Shown here in pieces: positions 50,493 to 60,023 of a stretch of DNA of 64,000 nucleotides. The translations under genes and the position numbers were made by a program. Position 1 is the first letter of the stretch, and the number at the start of each line of letters is the position of its first letter. The stretch comes from Roseiarcus sp963835955 (GTDB lineage: Bacteria; Pseudomonadota; Alphaproteobacteria; Rhizobiales; Beijerinckiaceae). The stretch covers positions 4,197-68,196 of the forward strand of contig CAWIHZ010000007.1 of the NCBI GenBank assembly GCA_963835955.1, read 5' to 3'. The notes beneath the pieces were generated by a model. It was not told the origin of the DNA. It saw nothing but the letters and a program-made list of their open reading frames with translations, and searched no databases.

Positions 50493-51488
50493 TCACCAGA
50501 CTTTCGTCACCTTGTAGCCGGCCGCGCGGAAGCGCTCCACGAGTCCGTCCTTGCCCGACAGGTGCAGCGCCCCGACGGCGATGAAGGCGCCGCCGGCGCT
50601 GAGCAGCGGCGCCGCGCGCCCGGCCATTCTGCCGTTGCGGCCGGCCAGCAGACTCCGAGTGAACTCGTCCTCGGCCGCGCGTTCGGATTCGCTCATCTCG
50701 CCCGCTACGTCGGCGATCGGCAGGATTTCGGCGGGACGGCTCTCGCGATAGAGCCGCAGCAGGGTCGCATAGACGTCGTCGTTCATGCCGGGGTCGCGGG
50801 CGGCGACGGCGAGCAGCGCCGCGGCGGTCGCCGGAGGGATGGCGGATAGCGCGTCGAGCTGTTCTTTCGGCGTCTCCAGACCGACGACCTTCACGCCCGC
50901 GTCTCTGGCGGTCTGAGCCAGGAACTGGTCGACTTCCGGCAGATCGAGCGCCTCCCGCCTTGCTTCGCAGGCCGGGATCGAGGTCACCGTCGCCAGAAAC
51001 CACAGCTTCAGATGATGCGCGAATTCCTTCGGGAAGCCCTGCCGCGCGATCAGTTTTTCGATTGGTCCGCGATCGCCGCTCGCCACCGCGCCCTCGAAGG
51101 TGTCATGGTCGCGATCGAGCGCCTTGGCCAGCATCATTGCGCCAATATTCGCCTTCTCGACCGAGTCGAGAGGTCCGCCGAGTTCGGTTGCGACGACCTT
51201 TGCGCCGGCGATGTGTCGAGCCGCGCGCCCGGCCATCTCCAGCGCCCTGTCGTCAGTCGAGTGAATGGCGCCGTAAAGGTAGGAGGGCGCGAGGCCCGGC
51301 CTGTCGATCCGCCACAGCAACCCGTCGGCGTTGACCAGATCGTCGGCCCGCCTGGCCTGAGCGGCCGCGAGCCCGTCGATATGGGTCAGATCCGCGCCAT
51401 GGCAGGCCAGGGCTTCCGCGGCCGCGACGGGAGCGGCGCTCAAAAGCGCCAATGGAAGCGCCAAGGCGCGAAGCGTCAAAGTCCGCAT
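50493..51488 (-). CDS. TraB/GumN family protein
   Basis: The 331-residue protein has a signal peptide (RTLTLRALALPLALLSAAPV, cleaved near AAAEA), then LLWRIDRPGLAPSYLYGAIHSTDDRAL, containing the GxxH motif of this family. The end GGAFIAVGALHLSGKDGLVERFRAAGYKVTKVW has the second GxxH and the usual closing. TraB/TIKI-like members are thought to be metal-dependent peptidases; that is inferred for bacteria. It should be periplasmic or inner-membrane-bound. It converges on the ALDH gene and lies 11 bases downstream of coaA on the same strand. Confidence 0.9.
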   Translation of the reverse strand: MRTLTLRALALPLALLSAAPVAAAEALACHGADLTHIDGLAAAQARRADDLVNADGLLWRIDRPGLAPSYLYGAIHSTDDRALEMAGRAARHIAGAKVVATELGGPLDSVEKANIGAMMLAKALDRDHDTFEGAVASGDRGPIEKLIARQGFPKEFAHHLKLWFLATVTSIPACEARREALDLPEVDQFLAQTARDAGVKVVGLETPKEQLDALSAIPPATAAALLAVAARDPGMNDDVYATLLRLYRESRPAEILPIADVAGEMSESERAAEDEFTRSLLAGRNGRMAGRAAPLLSAGGAFIAVGALHLSGKDGLVERFRAAGYKVTKVW

Positions 51489-51499
51489 GAGACATCTTC

Positions 51500-52465
51500 T
51501 TAAAGTTTTCGCAGCGCCACCTCCTCGATCCGGTGGCTGGCGCCCTTGGTCAGCAGGAGGTCGGCGCGCGGCCGCGTCGGCAGGATATTCTCATGCAGGT
51601 TAACGAGATTGATGCGCCGCCAGATTGAGCGCGCCGTCGCCTGCGCCTCTTCATCGTCGAGATCGGCGTAGAGGCGGAAATAGCTGCGCGGATCGCGAAA
51701 CGTCGTCTGGCGCAGACCCATGAAGCGCTCGACATACCATTGTTCGAGCAGCGTCTCGTCGGCGTCGAGAAAGACCGAGAAGTCGAAGAAGTCGGAAACG
51801 AACGGAATCTCCTTGCCGTCGCGGGGCAGCCGGTTGGGCGCCAGGACGTTGATTCCCTCCAGGATGAGAATGTCCGGCCGGTCGACGACGATCGATTCCT
51901 CCTCGACGATGTCGTAAGTGAGGTGGGAATAGACCGGGGCGGCGACGCTGTGTTGGCCCGCCTTGACCGCGGAGAGAAAGCGGATCAGCGCCGTCCCGTC
52001 ATAGCTCTCCGGAAAACCCTTGCGGTCCATGATGCCCTGACGGGTGAGCTCGGCGTTGGAATGCAGAAATCCGTCGGTGGTGACGAGCTGCACTTTGGGC
52101 GTATTGGGCCAGCGGGTGAGCAGCGCCTGCAGCACCCGCGCGGTCGTCGACTTGCCGACCGCGACCGAGCCGGCCACGCCGATAATGTAGGGCACCTTGC
52201 CGTCGGTCGCGCCGAGGAAACGCTGGGTCGCCTTGAACAACCCCTGGGTCGCCGCGACATAGAGCGCCAAGAGGCGCGAGAGCGGCAGATAGATGGCGAC
52301 GACGTCGTCGATCGAAATCGGATCATGGGTCGATTGCAGCTTGCGCAGGTCGTCGATCGTCAGCGTGAGCTGGGTGTCGGCCCGCAGCTGCGCCCATTCG
52401 TCGCGGGTGAAACGGCGAAAGGGAGACACCGGCGTTTGGGCTGCGCCCTCATTCATCGCCAACAC
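51500..52465 (-). CDS. coaA: pantothenate kinase, type I
   Basis: CoaA phosphorylates pantothenate, the first committed step to coenzyme A. The 321-residue protein is of normal length with P-loop VIGVAGSVAVGKSTTARVLQ (the printed frame reads YIIGVAGS), then VTTDGFLHSNAELTRQGIM, SFPESYDGTALIRFL-type segment and EGINVLAPNR. The C-terminal NLHENILPTRPRADLLLTKG is typical. It lies 50 bases after hisE on the same strand, a pairing common in Rhizobiales his operons, although hisF and hisA are not here. Confidence 0.96.
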   Translation of the reverse strand: MLAMNEGAAQTPVSPFRRFTRDEWAQLRADTQLTLTIDDLRKLQSTHDPISIDDVVAIYLPLSRLLALYVAATQGLFKATQRFLGATDGKVPYIIGVAGSVAVGKSTTARVLQALLTRWPNTPKVQLVTTDGFLHSNAELTRQGIMDRKGFPESYDGTALIRFLSAVKAGQHSVAAPVYSHLTYDIVEEESIVVDRPDILILEGINVLAPNRLPRDGKEIPFVSDFFDFSVFLDADETLLEQWYVERFMGLRQTTFRDPRSYFRLYADLDDEEAQATARSIWRRINLVNLHENILPTRPRADLLLTKGASHRIEEVALRKL

Positions 52466-52515
52466 CTAAAGCCCGCGCCTTTTTCGCTTCGACCTCATCC
52501 CATACGCCGTCGATT

Positions 52516-52830
52516 TCACGCCTTGCGGGAGGCCTTCTCTTCGTGGCCGCTCCGGCCGGCGCGGCTTTCCAGTTCGCGCATCACCGAAGACAAGGCGACG
52601 CCGCGCGCGCGCAACACGACGAGCAGATGGTAGAGCACGTCCGCGGCTTCCGCGCGAACTGCGTTCTCGTCCTCAGCCGCCGCGGCGATCGTCAGTTCGA
52701 TCGCCTCCTCCCCGAACTTGCGGGCGCAATGGGCCGAGCCCCTATCGAGCAGGCTTCGGGTGTAGGATGTCTCAGCGCTCCCCCCGGCCCGACGGGCGAT
52801 CGTTTCGGCGAGCTCTTCAAGCGTGAACAT
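52516..52830 (-). CDS. hisE: phosphoribosyl-ATP pyrophosphatase
   Basis: HisE removes pyrophosphate from phosphoribosyl-ATP in the second step of histidine synthesis. The 104-residue product has TLEELAETIARR, SYTRSLLDRG and KFGEEAIELTIAAAAEDENAVRAEAADVLYHLLVVL, the last being the conserved MazG-like metal-binding helix. ATG 52830 is chosen because the family begins with FTLEEL; the frame is open further upstream without meaning. coaA follows. The rest of the histidine operon is not in the window; an aldehyde dehydrogenase occupies the upstream position. Confidence 0.95.
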   Translation of the reverse strand: MFTLEELAETIARRAGGSAETSYTRSLLDRGSAHCARKFGEEAIELTIAAAAEDENAVRAEAADVLYHLLVVLRARGVALSSVMRELESRAGRSGHEEKASRKA

Positions 52831-52930
52831 GGCGTGAGCTTTATCGCGCTTTTGTGCTTGCGGATAGCGGGAAGGGCGAGGCAGGACCACGCCCTGCGCT
52901 CCAGAGCTCTGGCGAGCGCCGGCAACGCGC

Positions 52931-54358
52931 CTATACGCGATAGCCGACGACGGCCTTGAGTTCGAGATAGTCGTCGATGCCGAAATCCGCGTATTCGCGG
53001 CCGTTGCCCGACTGTTTGTAACCACCGAAGGGCGCATGCACGTCCCAGGCGGGATAGTTCAGATTGACCGTGCCGGCGCGCAGGCGGGCGGCGATCGCCC
53101 GCGCGTGCTCGATATCCGTCGACGAAACATAGGCCGCCAGGCCGTAGACGGTGTCGTTGGCGAGGCGCACCGCCTCGTCCTCATTCTCGTAGCTCATCAC
53201 CGCCAGCACCGGGCCGAACACCTCCTCGCGTTCGATCGTCATGCCGGGCTTCACGTCGCCAAACACCGTCGGCCGAACGTAATACCCGCAGTCGAGACCG
53301 GACGGACGCCCGGGCCCGCCGGCGACGAGCCGCGCGCCGTCGTGAATTCCCGCTTCGATCAGGCGCTGAATCTTGTCGAATTGGGTCTGGCTGACGACCG
53401 GGCCGAGGTCGACCCCCTGCTCGCGCGGGTCGCCGACCTTCAGCCCGGCGGCGGCGTCGGCGGCGATTTCGAGCGCTTCCTCGTGCCGATCGGCCGAAAC
53501 CAGCATGCGCGCCGGCGCGTCGCAGGACTGGCCGCTGTTGGCAAAGCAGGCGGCGACCCCGGCGCGCACCGCGGTCTCGAAATCCGCGTCGCGCAGGATA
53601 ATGTTCGGCGACTTGCCGCCGAGTTCCTGCGCCACCCGCTTCACCGTGTCGGCGGCTGTCTTGGCGACCATGATTCCGGCCCTGGTCGAACCGGTGAAGG
53701 AGACCATGTCGACGCCCGGATGGCCGGCCATGACCTGGCCGACATCCGTCCCCGTGCCGTTAACGAGGTTGAAGACCCCGGCCGGCGCCCCCGCCGCTTC
53801 GACGATCTCGGCGAACAGGAGGCCGCTGATCGGGGCGATCTCGCTCGGCTTCAGCACCGTCGCGCAGCCGGCCGCCAACGCCGGCGCCACCTTGCAGACG
53901 ATCTGGTTGAGGGGCCAGTTCCAGGGCGTGATCAGCGCCGCGACTCCGATCGGCTCCCTGGCGATGAGGCTCGTCCCTCGCAGCCGGGCGAACTCATAGG
54001 TCTCGAGCGCCTGGATGGTCGCTTCCAGATGCACCCGGCCGGCCCAGACCTGCGCTTCGCGCGCGAAGGCGAGCGGCGCGCCCATTTCTTGCGATACGGC
54101 TTGGGCGAGATCCTCGGCCCGGCTGTTGTAGCTGTCGAGAATGCGGCGCAGCAGGGTCAGGCGCTGCTCGCGCGAGGCGCGCGAGCACTCGTCGAAAGCC
54201 GCCCTGGCGGCGGCGACGGCGCTGTCGACATCGGCTTTCGAGCCGACCGAAATCGTCGCAAACGCGCGCTCGGTCGAGGGATCGATGACCTCCAGCGTCG
54301 CCGGGACCTTCGGCTCGACCCAGCGGCCGCCGATGTAGAACTGCGCGTGACGGTTCAT
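52931..54358 (-). CDS. aldehyde dehydrogenase family protein
   Basis: The 475-residue NAD(P)-dependent dehydrogenase has all the usual landmarks: LITPWNWPLNQIVCKVAPALAAG, then FTGSTRAGIMVAKTAADTVK, the active-site Glu in QELGGKSPNIIL, and the catalytic Cys in NSGQSCDAPARMLV. It ends with PFGGYKQSGNGREYADFGIDDYLELK. Length is standard for the superfamily. The Cys environment is like that of the general short-chain aldehyde dehydrogenases, but the substrate is not readable from the sequence. It is divergent from the HemN-like gene and 100 bases before hisE on the same strand, probably a separate unit. Confidence 0.93.
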   Translation of the reverse strand: MNRHAQFYIGGRWVEPKVPATLEVIDPSTERAFATISVGSKADVDSAVAAARAAFDECSRASREQRLTLLRRILDSYNSRAEDLAQAVSQEMGAPLAFAREAQVWAGRVHLEATIQALETYEFARLRGTSLIAREPIGVAALITPWNWPLNQIVCKVAPALAAGCATVLKPSEIAPISGLLFAEIVEAAGAPAGVFNLVNGTGTDVGQVMAGHPGVDMVSFTGSTRAGIMVAKTAADTVKRVAQELGGKSPNIILRDADFETAVRAGVAACFANSGQSCDAPARMLVSADRHEEALEIAADAAAGLKVGDPREQGVDLGPVVSQTQFDKIQRLIEAGIHDGARLVAGGPGRPSGLDCGYYVRPTVFGDVKPGMTIEREEVFGPVLAVMSYENEDEAVRLANDTVYGLAAYVSSTDIEHARAIAARLRAGTVNLNYPAWDVHAPFGGYKQSGNGREYADFGIDDYLELKAVVGYRV

Positions 54359-54509
54359 GGAAAATCCGTTCTGGAGCGTGGGCGGAGGGGATTATCTTAC
54401 CGCAATCGGCCGCCGGCAATGCCGTGCCGGAGCAGGGGAGCGACAACGCGTCGCATGGCCAGAGGGCAGGATTTGGCGTTGTCTGTATTAGCGCTTCGGT
54501 TTCCGGTCC

Positions 54510-55919
54510 ATGATGACAATCGTCTCCGCGCCGCCGAGCGTTGGAGCCACGTGCTCGAACGAGGCGGATCTGGTCGCGCGCCATGACGGCCGCGTGCCGC
54601 GCTACACCAGTTACCCGACAGCGCCGCATTTCACTGCGGCTGTCGGACCGGACGTGTACGCGCAATGGCTCGGCGAACTGCCGTCGGAATCGCCGCTGTC
54701 GATCTATCTGCACGTGCCGTTCTGCGACCGGCTGTGTCTTTATTGTGGCTGCAACACCACGGTCGTGAGGCGCGAATCCTCGCATCGCGCCTACGCCGCG
54801 CTGCTGATGCGCGAGATCGATCATGTCGCACGGTTGATCGGCCGGCGAGCGGCGGTCACGCATGTGCATTGGGGCGGCGGCACGCCGACGTCGCTGCCGG
54901 GCGATCGAATGATCGCGATCATGAGCAGGCTGAAAGAACGGTTCGCTTTCGCCGACGGCGCCGAAATCGCAATCGAGATCGACCCGACCTCCCTGTCGCC
55001 CGACCGCCGTGAGGCGCTTGGCGCGATGGGCGTGAGCCGAATCAGCCTGGGCGTCCAGGACCTGGAGCCGGCGGTTCAACGCGCGATCGGCCGCGAGCAA
55101 TCCTTTGAGACGACGAAAGCTTGCGCTGACGCGGCGCGGACGCTCGGGGTCCGCTCCCTCAATCTCGATCTCATTTACGGCCTGCCCTTGCAGACGGCCG
55201 AGGGGGTTGCGGGCACGGCGCGTCGCTCGCTCGACTTGAATGCTGACCGGATCGCCGTGTTCGGCTACGCCCATGTGCCATGGATGAAGCGCCATCAGGC
55301 GCTGATCCCGGAACGCCTCTTGCCTGGCCCCGCGGAGCGCTTCGCCCAGCTCAACGCGATCCATCGCGTCCTGACCCAGGAGGGAGGCTATGTCGCCGTC
55401 GGCCTGGACCACTACGCGCTGCCGGGCGACAAGATGGCCGAGGCGGCCTCGGCGCGACGGCTCAAGCGCAGCTTCCAGGGCTATACGACCGATAACGCGC
55501 CGGCCCTGATCGGGTTCGGCGCGAGCGCGATCAGCTCGACGCCGCAAGGCTACGTGCAAAATGCGCCGACCGCAGCGGCCTATGCCAAGCAGATCGAAGC
55601 CGGACGGCTCGCCTCCGTGCGGGGCGCGGCGCTGAGCGAGGACGACCGGCTGCGACGGGCGGCGATTGAAAGGGTGATGTGCGATCTCGAAGTGGATCTC
55701 GACGCGCTTGCCTTCGAGCATGACGCCGATCCCGCTCCGCTGAAGGCGTCCGCGTCGGTCGGAATGCCGCTGTTCTCGGCCGATGGCCTGGCGCATTGGG
55801 ACGGGCGGCGGATCACGGTGACCGAGCGGGGGCGTCCCTTCGTGCGATCCATCGCCGCACTGTTCGACGCCTATCTTCGCCACGACGCCGCCCGTCCGCG
55901 CCATTCGCGCGCGGTTTAG
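54510..55919 (+). CDS. hemN: oxygen-independent coproporphyrinogen III oxidase
   Basis: HemN is a radical-SAM enzyme that decarboxylates coproporphyrinogen III without oxygen. The 469-residue protein has the cluster motif HVPFCDRLCLYCGCNTTV with Cys72, Cys76 and Cys79 and the following CGC Cys as in true HemN. VHWGGGTPTSLPGDRM and FGYAHVPWMKRHQALI, and YVAVGLDHYALPGDKMAEA, also match. PRYTSYPTAPHF near the N-terminus is typical of HemN rather than the HemW chaperone. I looked for an Fnr/FixK box upstream and saw none convincing. Low-oxygen haem supply would fit the nirK-type metabolism of this strain. Confidence 0.94.
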   Translation: MMTIVSAPPSVGATCSNEADLVARHDGRVPRYTSYPTAPHFTAAVGPDVYAQWLGELPSESPLSIYLHVPFCDRLCLYCGCNTTVVRRESSHRAYAALLMREIDHVARLIGRRAAVTHVHWGGGTPTSLPGDRMIAIMSRLKERFAFADGAEIAIEIDPTSLSPDRREALGAMGVSRISLGVQDLEPAVQRAIGREQSFETTKACADAARTLGVRSLNLDLIYGLPLQTAEGVAGTARRSLDLNADRIAVFGYAHVPWMKRHQALIPERLLPGPAERFAQLNAIHRVLTQEGGYVAVGLDHYALPGDKMAEAASARRLKRSFQGYTTDNAPALIGFGASAISSTPQGYVQNAPTAAAYAKQIEAGRLASVRGAALSEDDRLRRAAIERVMCDLEVDLDALAFEHDADPAPLKASASVGMPLFSADGLAHWDGRRITVTERGRPFVRSIAALFDAYLRHDAARPRHSRAV

Positions 55920-56011
55920 GGACGGTCGCAATTTCGGTCGTCGCGATGAGGTAACCCGTCGTTCTTGACTTGGCGCTGGCGCGAGCCGTAAAGCAAGGAC
56001 GCATCGAGACC

Positions 56012-56086
56012 GGGCGATTAGCTCAGCGGTAGAGCACTCCCTTCACACGGGAGGGGTCGCAGGTTCGATCCCTGCATCGCCCACCA
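56012..56086 (+). tRNA. tRNA-Val, anticodon CAC
   Basis: The sequence folds as a complete cloverleaf: the 7-bp acceptor stem GGGCGAT/ATCGCCC, a D-arm with GCTCAGCGGTAGAGC, the anticodon stem CTCCC/GGGAG around TTCACAC (anticodon CAC, reading GUG), the T-arm GCAGG-TTCGATC-CCTGC, discriminator A and an encoded CCA. tRNA-Val genes are frequent integration sites, and the gene content changes to a heptose cassette and IS elements to its right. Confidence 0.96.
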
Positions 56087-56794
56087 TGCAGTCGCGGCAA
56101 ACCGACGCGGATTCAGGGTCGGCGGAAATCCCCGCGATTCCCGGCGGTTAGCGAGGCGAACCACAGTCTGCGAACAGAGTTCCGGGCGTTCTCGCGCGTT
56201 CTGCGCCTGAATTCTCCCGCCAGTCTCAGTTCGCCAAATTACGTTTCCCGGACCGCAAGATGGAGGGGCCGGAGCCGAGTGCGGTATCGCAATTCAGCTC
56301 GGCTCGGCCTGCGCCTGAATCGGCGCCTGCAGTCCGAAGGCGCGCCATCGATTGGACCATACGATAGACGCGGCCATTCCAGGCGTAGCAATTATTGAGG
56401 ATCACGATCCGCTCGAGACGGCCGTTCCACCTGCGCCAGCAGCGCTCCGAATTTGAGCCCGACGCCCTCGCGCGTCGTCGGCCCCCGGGTCACAAAGGGA
56501 CGAGCGCCCCTCGAACTCGAAGGCTTCATCCCTGTGCTCACGCAGACGCCGCAAAATCGCCCGATCGAGAATTCCGAATGCCGCGACTTGGATCCGATCG
56601 TCTCTCGGAAGGTGCTGGAGTCCGTAAACTACTCAGCGACGCCAATTAATTGCATGGAAATCAGAGTCGTACCGTAAAACATCGAATTCAGCAATTAAGA
56701 CGCGCGCGACCTTAGTCCGCTTGCATTTTCTCAAGGTGGTCCATATTAATACTGCGGCGCATTGAGAGTTTCTTAGAGCGCGGGGATTTATGTG
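56087..56794. other. gene-free stretch after tRNA-Val
   Basis: About 700 bases hold no gene I can support. Short frames of 60-84 codons (for instance from 56395 and 56453) have no family resemblance and weak ribosome sites. Composition drops toward AT at about 56640-56790, where the promoter of the glycosyltransferase should be. I saw neither an integrase gene nor a direct copy of the tRNA 3' end within this stretch. Confidence 0.5.
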
Positions 56795-57760
56795 ATGTTG
56801 GTTTCCGTCATCATACCCACCTTGGATCGGCCCAAGCTGCTATTGCGCGCAATCGACAGCGTGCTTCGTCAAACCCATCACGATATTGAAGTTATCGTCG
56901 TTGTCGACAGGCCGTCCCCAGAAACCCTTTCTGCAGTGCGGACGGTCAGCGATGCGCGTTTGCGCCTCATCGTCAATCCACACCCCACGACAGCTGGCGG
57001 AGCACGCAATGTCGGCGCCGATAATGCGACTGGAGAATGGATCGCATTTTTGGACGACGACGACGAGTGGTTGCCGAACAAGCTGGAGCAACAACTTGCT
57101 TTCGCGGCCGGCCGGCCTCCGGCGTTGTTGAGCTGCCTCAGTCGGGTGGTGACGCCTTACGCGATCTATGTCTGGCCGCAGGTGATTTTCGACAATTCCA
57201 GCCCTGTCGATGAGTACCTGTTCGATCGCTGTTCACTGTCGGCGGGATGGGGCGGCATTCAGACTTCGAGTTTTCTGCTGCCACGGAAGCTGTTCGAAAA
57301 GCTGCGATTCAACATTGACAGTCCTCACGATGATTGGGAGTTCATCCTGCGCCTGTCGAAACAGGCTGGAGCACGCATCGAAACTGTTCCCGAAGTGCTG
57401 GTCGTAAATTATTTCGAGGAGGCGCGGCCTTCCCTTACGGCGCGGTCGTCCTCATGGCGGACCTCTCTCCGGTGGATCGAGAGCCTAAGGCCCATTGTCA
57501 CGCGGCGTGCATACAGCAGTTTCTGTCTGGGTGCTGTGGGTTCCCGGGCGGCCCGGGAGGGAGCGTACAAGGCCTTTCCTGACCTGCTCCACAGGGCATT
57601 CAGGAACGGCTCTCCCCGGCTGCGGCAGATCGTCCCGTTTTTGGCCTATTGGCTGACACCTCTCGGGATTCAGCGACAACTACGAGGCGAGTTCCGCAAC
57701 CGCCTCCGGCCGCGTTCCTTGAAAAAGATGCCGGGCGAAACGGACCGCGTCGGCGCCTGA
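56795..57760 (+). CDS. family 2 glycosyltransferase
   Basis: The 321-residue protein begins LVSVIIPTLDRPKLLLRAIDSVLRQTH, the nucleotide-binding opening of family 2 (GT-A) enzymes. It continues with DIEVIVVVDRP and TAGGARNVGADNATGEWIAFLDDDDEWLPNKL, carrying the DxD-type acidic cluster. Another conserved part is SFLLPRKLFEKLRFN with DSPHDDWEFILRLS. It should transfer a sugar to a surface polysaccharide or lipid. The sugar and acceptor are unknown; the adjacent heptose cassette makes heptose a candidate donor. Start ATG 56795; GTG 56792 is in the same frame. The C-terminal 30 residues are basic. Confidence 0.85.
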   Translation: MLVSVIIPTLDRPKLLLRAIDSVLRQTHHDIEVIVVVDRPSPETLSAVRTVSDARLRLIVNPHPTTAGGARNVGADNATGEWIAFLDDDDEWLPNKLEQQLAFAAGRPPALLSCLSRVVTPYAIYVWPQVIFDNSSPVDEYLFDRCSLSAGWGGIQTSSFLLPRKLFEKLRFNIDSPHDDWEFILRLSKQAGARIETVPEVLVVNYFEEARPSLTARSSSWRTSLRWIESLRPIVTRRAYSSFCLGAVGSRAAREGAYKAFPDLLHRAFRNGSPRLRQIVPFLAYWLTPLGIQRQLRGEFRNRLRPRSLKKMPGETDRVGA

Positions 57761-58075
57761 CATTTTTAATGGAAAAGCGGCATCGTTGGGGACGAACGAC
57801 CGGCCACCGATCGTCCATGCGGCCGGGATGGGCCTCGGAAAGAGATTCGCGTCGCAATGCAGTCAAGTCATCTCAAGCAAGGTCGGATCACGCCGAATTG
57901 CAGTCCGCCTTGACAAAATCTGCTCCGTCTCCTTCCTCCGGAATCTCGTCGTCCGCGGCGGCGTCGCGCAATTGCGCCGGAGCGCCGATCTGTGCGTCGG
58001 CTCCGTCATTATTAGCAGGATCGCGGCGTGAAGTTCGTGATACAGTGGCTTGCGGTCGAATTGAGGACTACGACA
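57761..58075. other. gap between glycosyltransferase and heptose cassette
   Basis: About 315 bases with no supportable gene. Frames open here are short and codon-poor. The GTG 58028 extension of the isomerase frame enters its right end, but the better start is ATG 58076 with GAGG nine bases upstream. Confidence 0.45.
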
Positions 58076-58696
58076 ATGCTCTCGCATGACGACCCTCGCC
58101 AACTAAACAGCCGATTTAATCTTGAGTCCATCGAAGCACACGTCAAGGGCTATACGGACGTTTTATCTTCGGCGCTGCTTTCCGTCGATTGGCGCCAACT
58201 CGGCCTTGTGATTGGGGAAATTGAAGGCGCACGCACGCGCGGCGCGCGACTTTGGGTCGCCGGAAATGGCGGATCAGCCGCTATCGCCGATCATCTTTTG
58301 TGCGATTGGGTCAAGGGGACATTCACCTCTTCGCACCCCCCCATTCACGTTCATTCGCTAGTATCCGACACCGCCCTGCTCACGGCCTGCGCCAACGACT
58401 TTGGCTATGAAGCCAGCTTCTCGCGCCAGCTCGAAATGCAGGCCCAGCCTGGTGATGTTTTGATCTGTATCTCTTCTTCCGGGAACAGCGCAAACATTCT
58501 TGCGGTGTTGCGTAAGGCAAGAGCCATGCAATTGAAGACCATTGCTCTCACCGGATTTGGCGGTGGCGAATCGGTGCGGCTTGCCGACATCAGTCTCCAC
58601 GTGGCTGTTCACAATTACGGTGTCGTCGAAGACTGCCATCAAATCTTGATGCATAACATCGCACAATATATCTACGGCCGTTCCGGACGGGCCTGA
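58076..58696 (+). CDS. gmhA: phosphoheptose isomerase (GmhA-like SIS domain)
   Basis: GmhA converts sedoheptulose 7-phosphate to D-glycero-D-manno-heptose 7-phosphate. The 206-residue SIS-domain protein has ARLWVAGNGGSAAIADHLLCDW, then VSDTALLTACANDFGYEASFSRQLE and DVLICISSSGNSANILAVLRKA, all typical of GmhA. The last helix reads VVEDCHQILMHNIAQYIYG. ATG 58076 gives the usual length; an upstream GTG would add 16 residues. The next gene begins one base after its stop, so it heads a heptose operon. Confidence 0.88.
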   Translation: MLSHDDPRQLNSRFNLESIEAHVKGYTDVLSSALLSVDWRQLGLVIGEIEGARTRGARLWVAGNGGSAAIADHLLCDWVKGTFTSSHPPIHVHSLVSDTALLTACANDFGYEASFSRQLEMQAQPGDVLICISSSGNSANILAVLRKARAMQLKTIALTGFGGGESVRLADISLHVAVHNYGVVEDCHQILMHNIAQYIYGRSGRA

Positions 58697-58697
58697 C

Positions 58698-60023
58698 ATG
58701 CAGGTTGTAATCCTCGCTGGTGGACGTGGTACGCGTCTTGGCGGGCATGCACAGGCGATTCCAAAGCCGATGGTGACAATCGGCGGGCGGCCGAATCTGG
58801 AGCATCAGGTATTGTTGGCCAGGCGTCACGGCTTTTCGAAGGTGCTCTTCCTCACGTCGCACCTTGCCAACTGTATCGAAGCTCATTTCGGCGACGGGCG
58901 GCGGTTCGGCATGGAGATTTCATACTGCGCCGAAGATCCGCCCCTCGGCACGGCGGGAGCGTTGCTCCATGCAAGCAAGGGGTTGGACGACTGCTTTCTC
59001 GTTCTCTACGGCGATGTCTTCGTCGAGTGCGATCTCACACGGCTCTGGAGCGAACACGCCTGTAACCGCCCAATCGCCACCCTGGCCGTTCACCCCAATG
59101 ACCACCCCTATGACAGCGATCTCGTCGAGATAGATGCGGAGGGCGTGATATCCGCCATCCATACGAAGCCAAGGCCGGATGATCAGTATCTTGCGAACAT
59201 GGTCAATGCCGGTGTGGCGGTGATCGAACGGAGGATCCTGAACTCTATTCCGCCAAGCCAGCATCTGGATCTCGCACACGACATCTTTCCGGCGCTGGCC
59301 CGCGATCGCAGTCTCAGGGCCTATCACTCGGCTGAATATTTCAAGGATTTCGGGACGCCCGATCGTCTCGCCCAGACGCGCTCAGACTTTGAAAGCGGCA
59401 AGCCCGCGCACCTTAACCGGAGTTCTCCGCGGCCGGCGGTCTTTCTGGACCGGGACGGGGTGATCAATCAGGAGAACTCGCATCTCTCCGATCCGGCGAT
59501 GATGGTGCTCATCCCTGGTGCGGCCGGAGCCATTCGGAGGTTGAACCAGGCGGGATTTCTGGTCATCGTCGTGACCAATCAGCCGGTTGTCGCGCGCGGC
59601 GAATGCACGCTGAACGGATTACGGCTCATACATAACAAAATGGAAACACTCCTCGGACGCGAGCATGCTTGGATCGACGCCCTTTATTTCTGCCCCCACC
59701 ATCCTGACAAGGGCTTTGCTGGCGAGGTTCAGGAGCTGAAAATCGATTGCGATTGTCGCAAGCCCAAGACCGCGATGTTTGACCGGGCAGTCCGGGACTG
59801 GAACGTCTCGCTGCCGGGATCGTACGGGATTGGGGACAGCCGACGCGACGTGTTGGCGGCGCGACGGATAGGGATTCGGACGATCGGGGTAAAGACCGGT
59901 CATGGCTGCCGCGATTGCGACACCCTCGAGTGGCCGGACCTTCTGGTCGAAGATCTGGGCGAGGCCGTGGACATCATTCTTGCGTCCAGCGCCGCCAAGC
60001 CGGTCGAGGGGGTACGCCCATGA
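58698..60023 (+). CDS. fused heptose 1-phosphate guanylyltransferase and heptose-bisphosphate phosphatase
   Basis: One 441-residue protein joins two steps. Residues 1-235 are a nucleotidyltransferase: QVVILAGGRGTRLGGHAQAIPKPMV, FLVLYGDVFVECDL and FKDFGTPDRLAQTR, matching HddC-type enzymes that form GDP-heptose. Residues 245-435 are a HAD phosphatase like GmhB: AVFLDRDGVINQENSHLSD, VVTNQPVVARGE, the Zn site CPHHPD with CDCRKP, and GIGDSRRDVLAARRIG. The phosphatase turns heptose 1,7-bisphosphate to heptose 1-phosphate, which the first domain then activates. It overlaps hddA by ATGA. The fusion lets the pathway run in one polypeptide. Confidence 0.9.
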   Translation: MQVVILAGGRGTRLGGHAQAIPKPMVTIGGRPNLEHQVLLARRHGFSKVLFLTSHLANCIEAHFGDGRRFGMEISYCAEDPPLGTAGALLHASKGLDDCFLVLYGDVFVECDLTRLWSEHACNRPIATLAVHPNDHPYDSDLVEIDAEGVISAIHTKPRPDDQYLANMVNAGVAVIERRILNSIPPSQHLDLAHDIFPALARDRSLRAYHSAEYFKDFGTPDRLAQTRSDFESGKPAHLNRSSPRPAVFLDRDGVINQENSHLSDPAMMVLIPGAAGAIRRLNQAGFLVIVVTNQPVVARGECTLNGLRLIHNKMETLLGREHAWIDALYFCPHHPDKGFAGEVQELKIDCDCRKPKTAMFDRAVRDWNVSLPGSYGIGDSRRDVLAARRIGIRTIGVKTGHGCRDCDTLEWPDLLVEDLGEAVDIILASSAAKPVEGVRP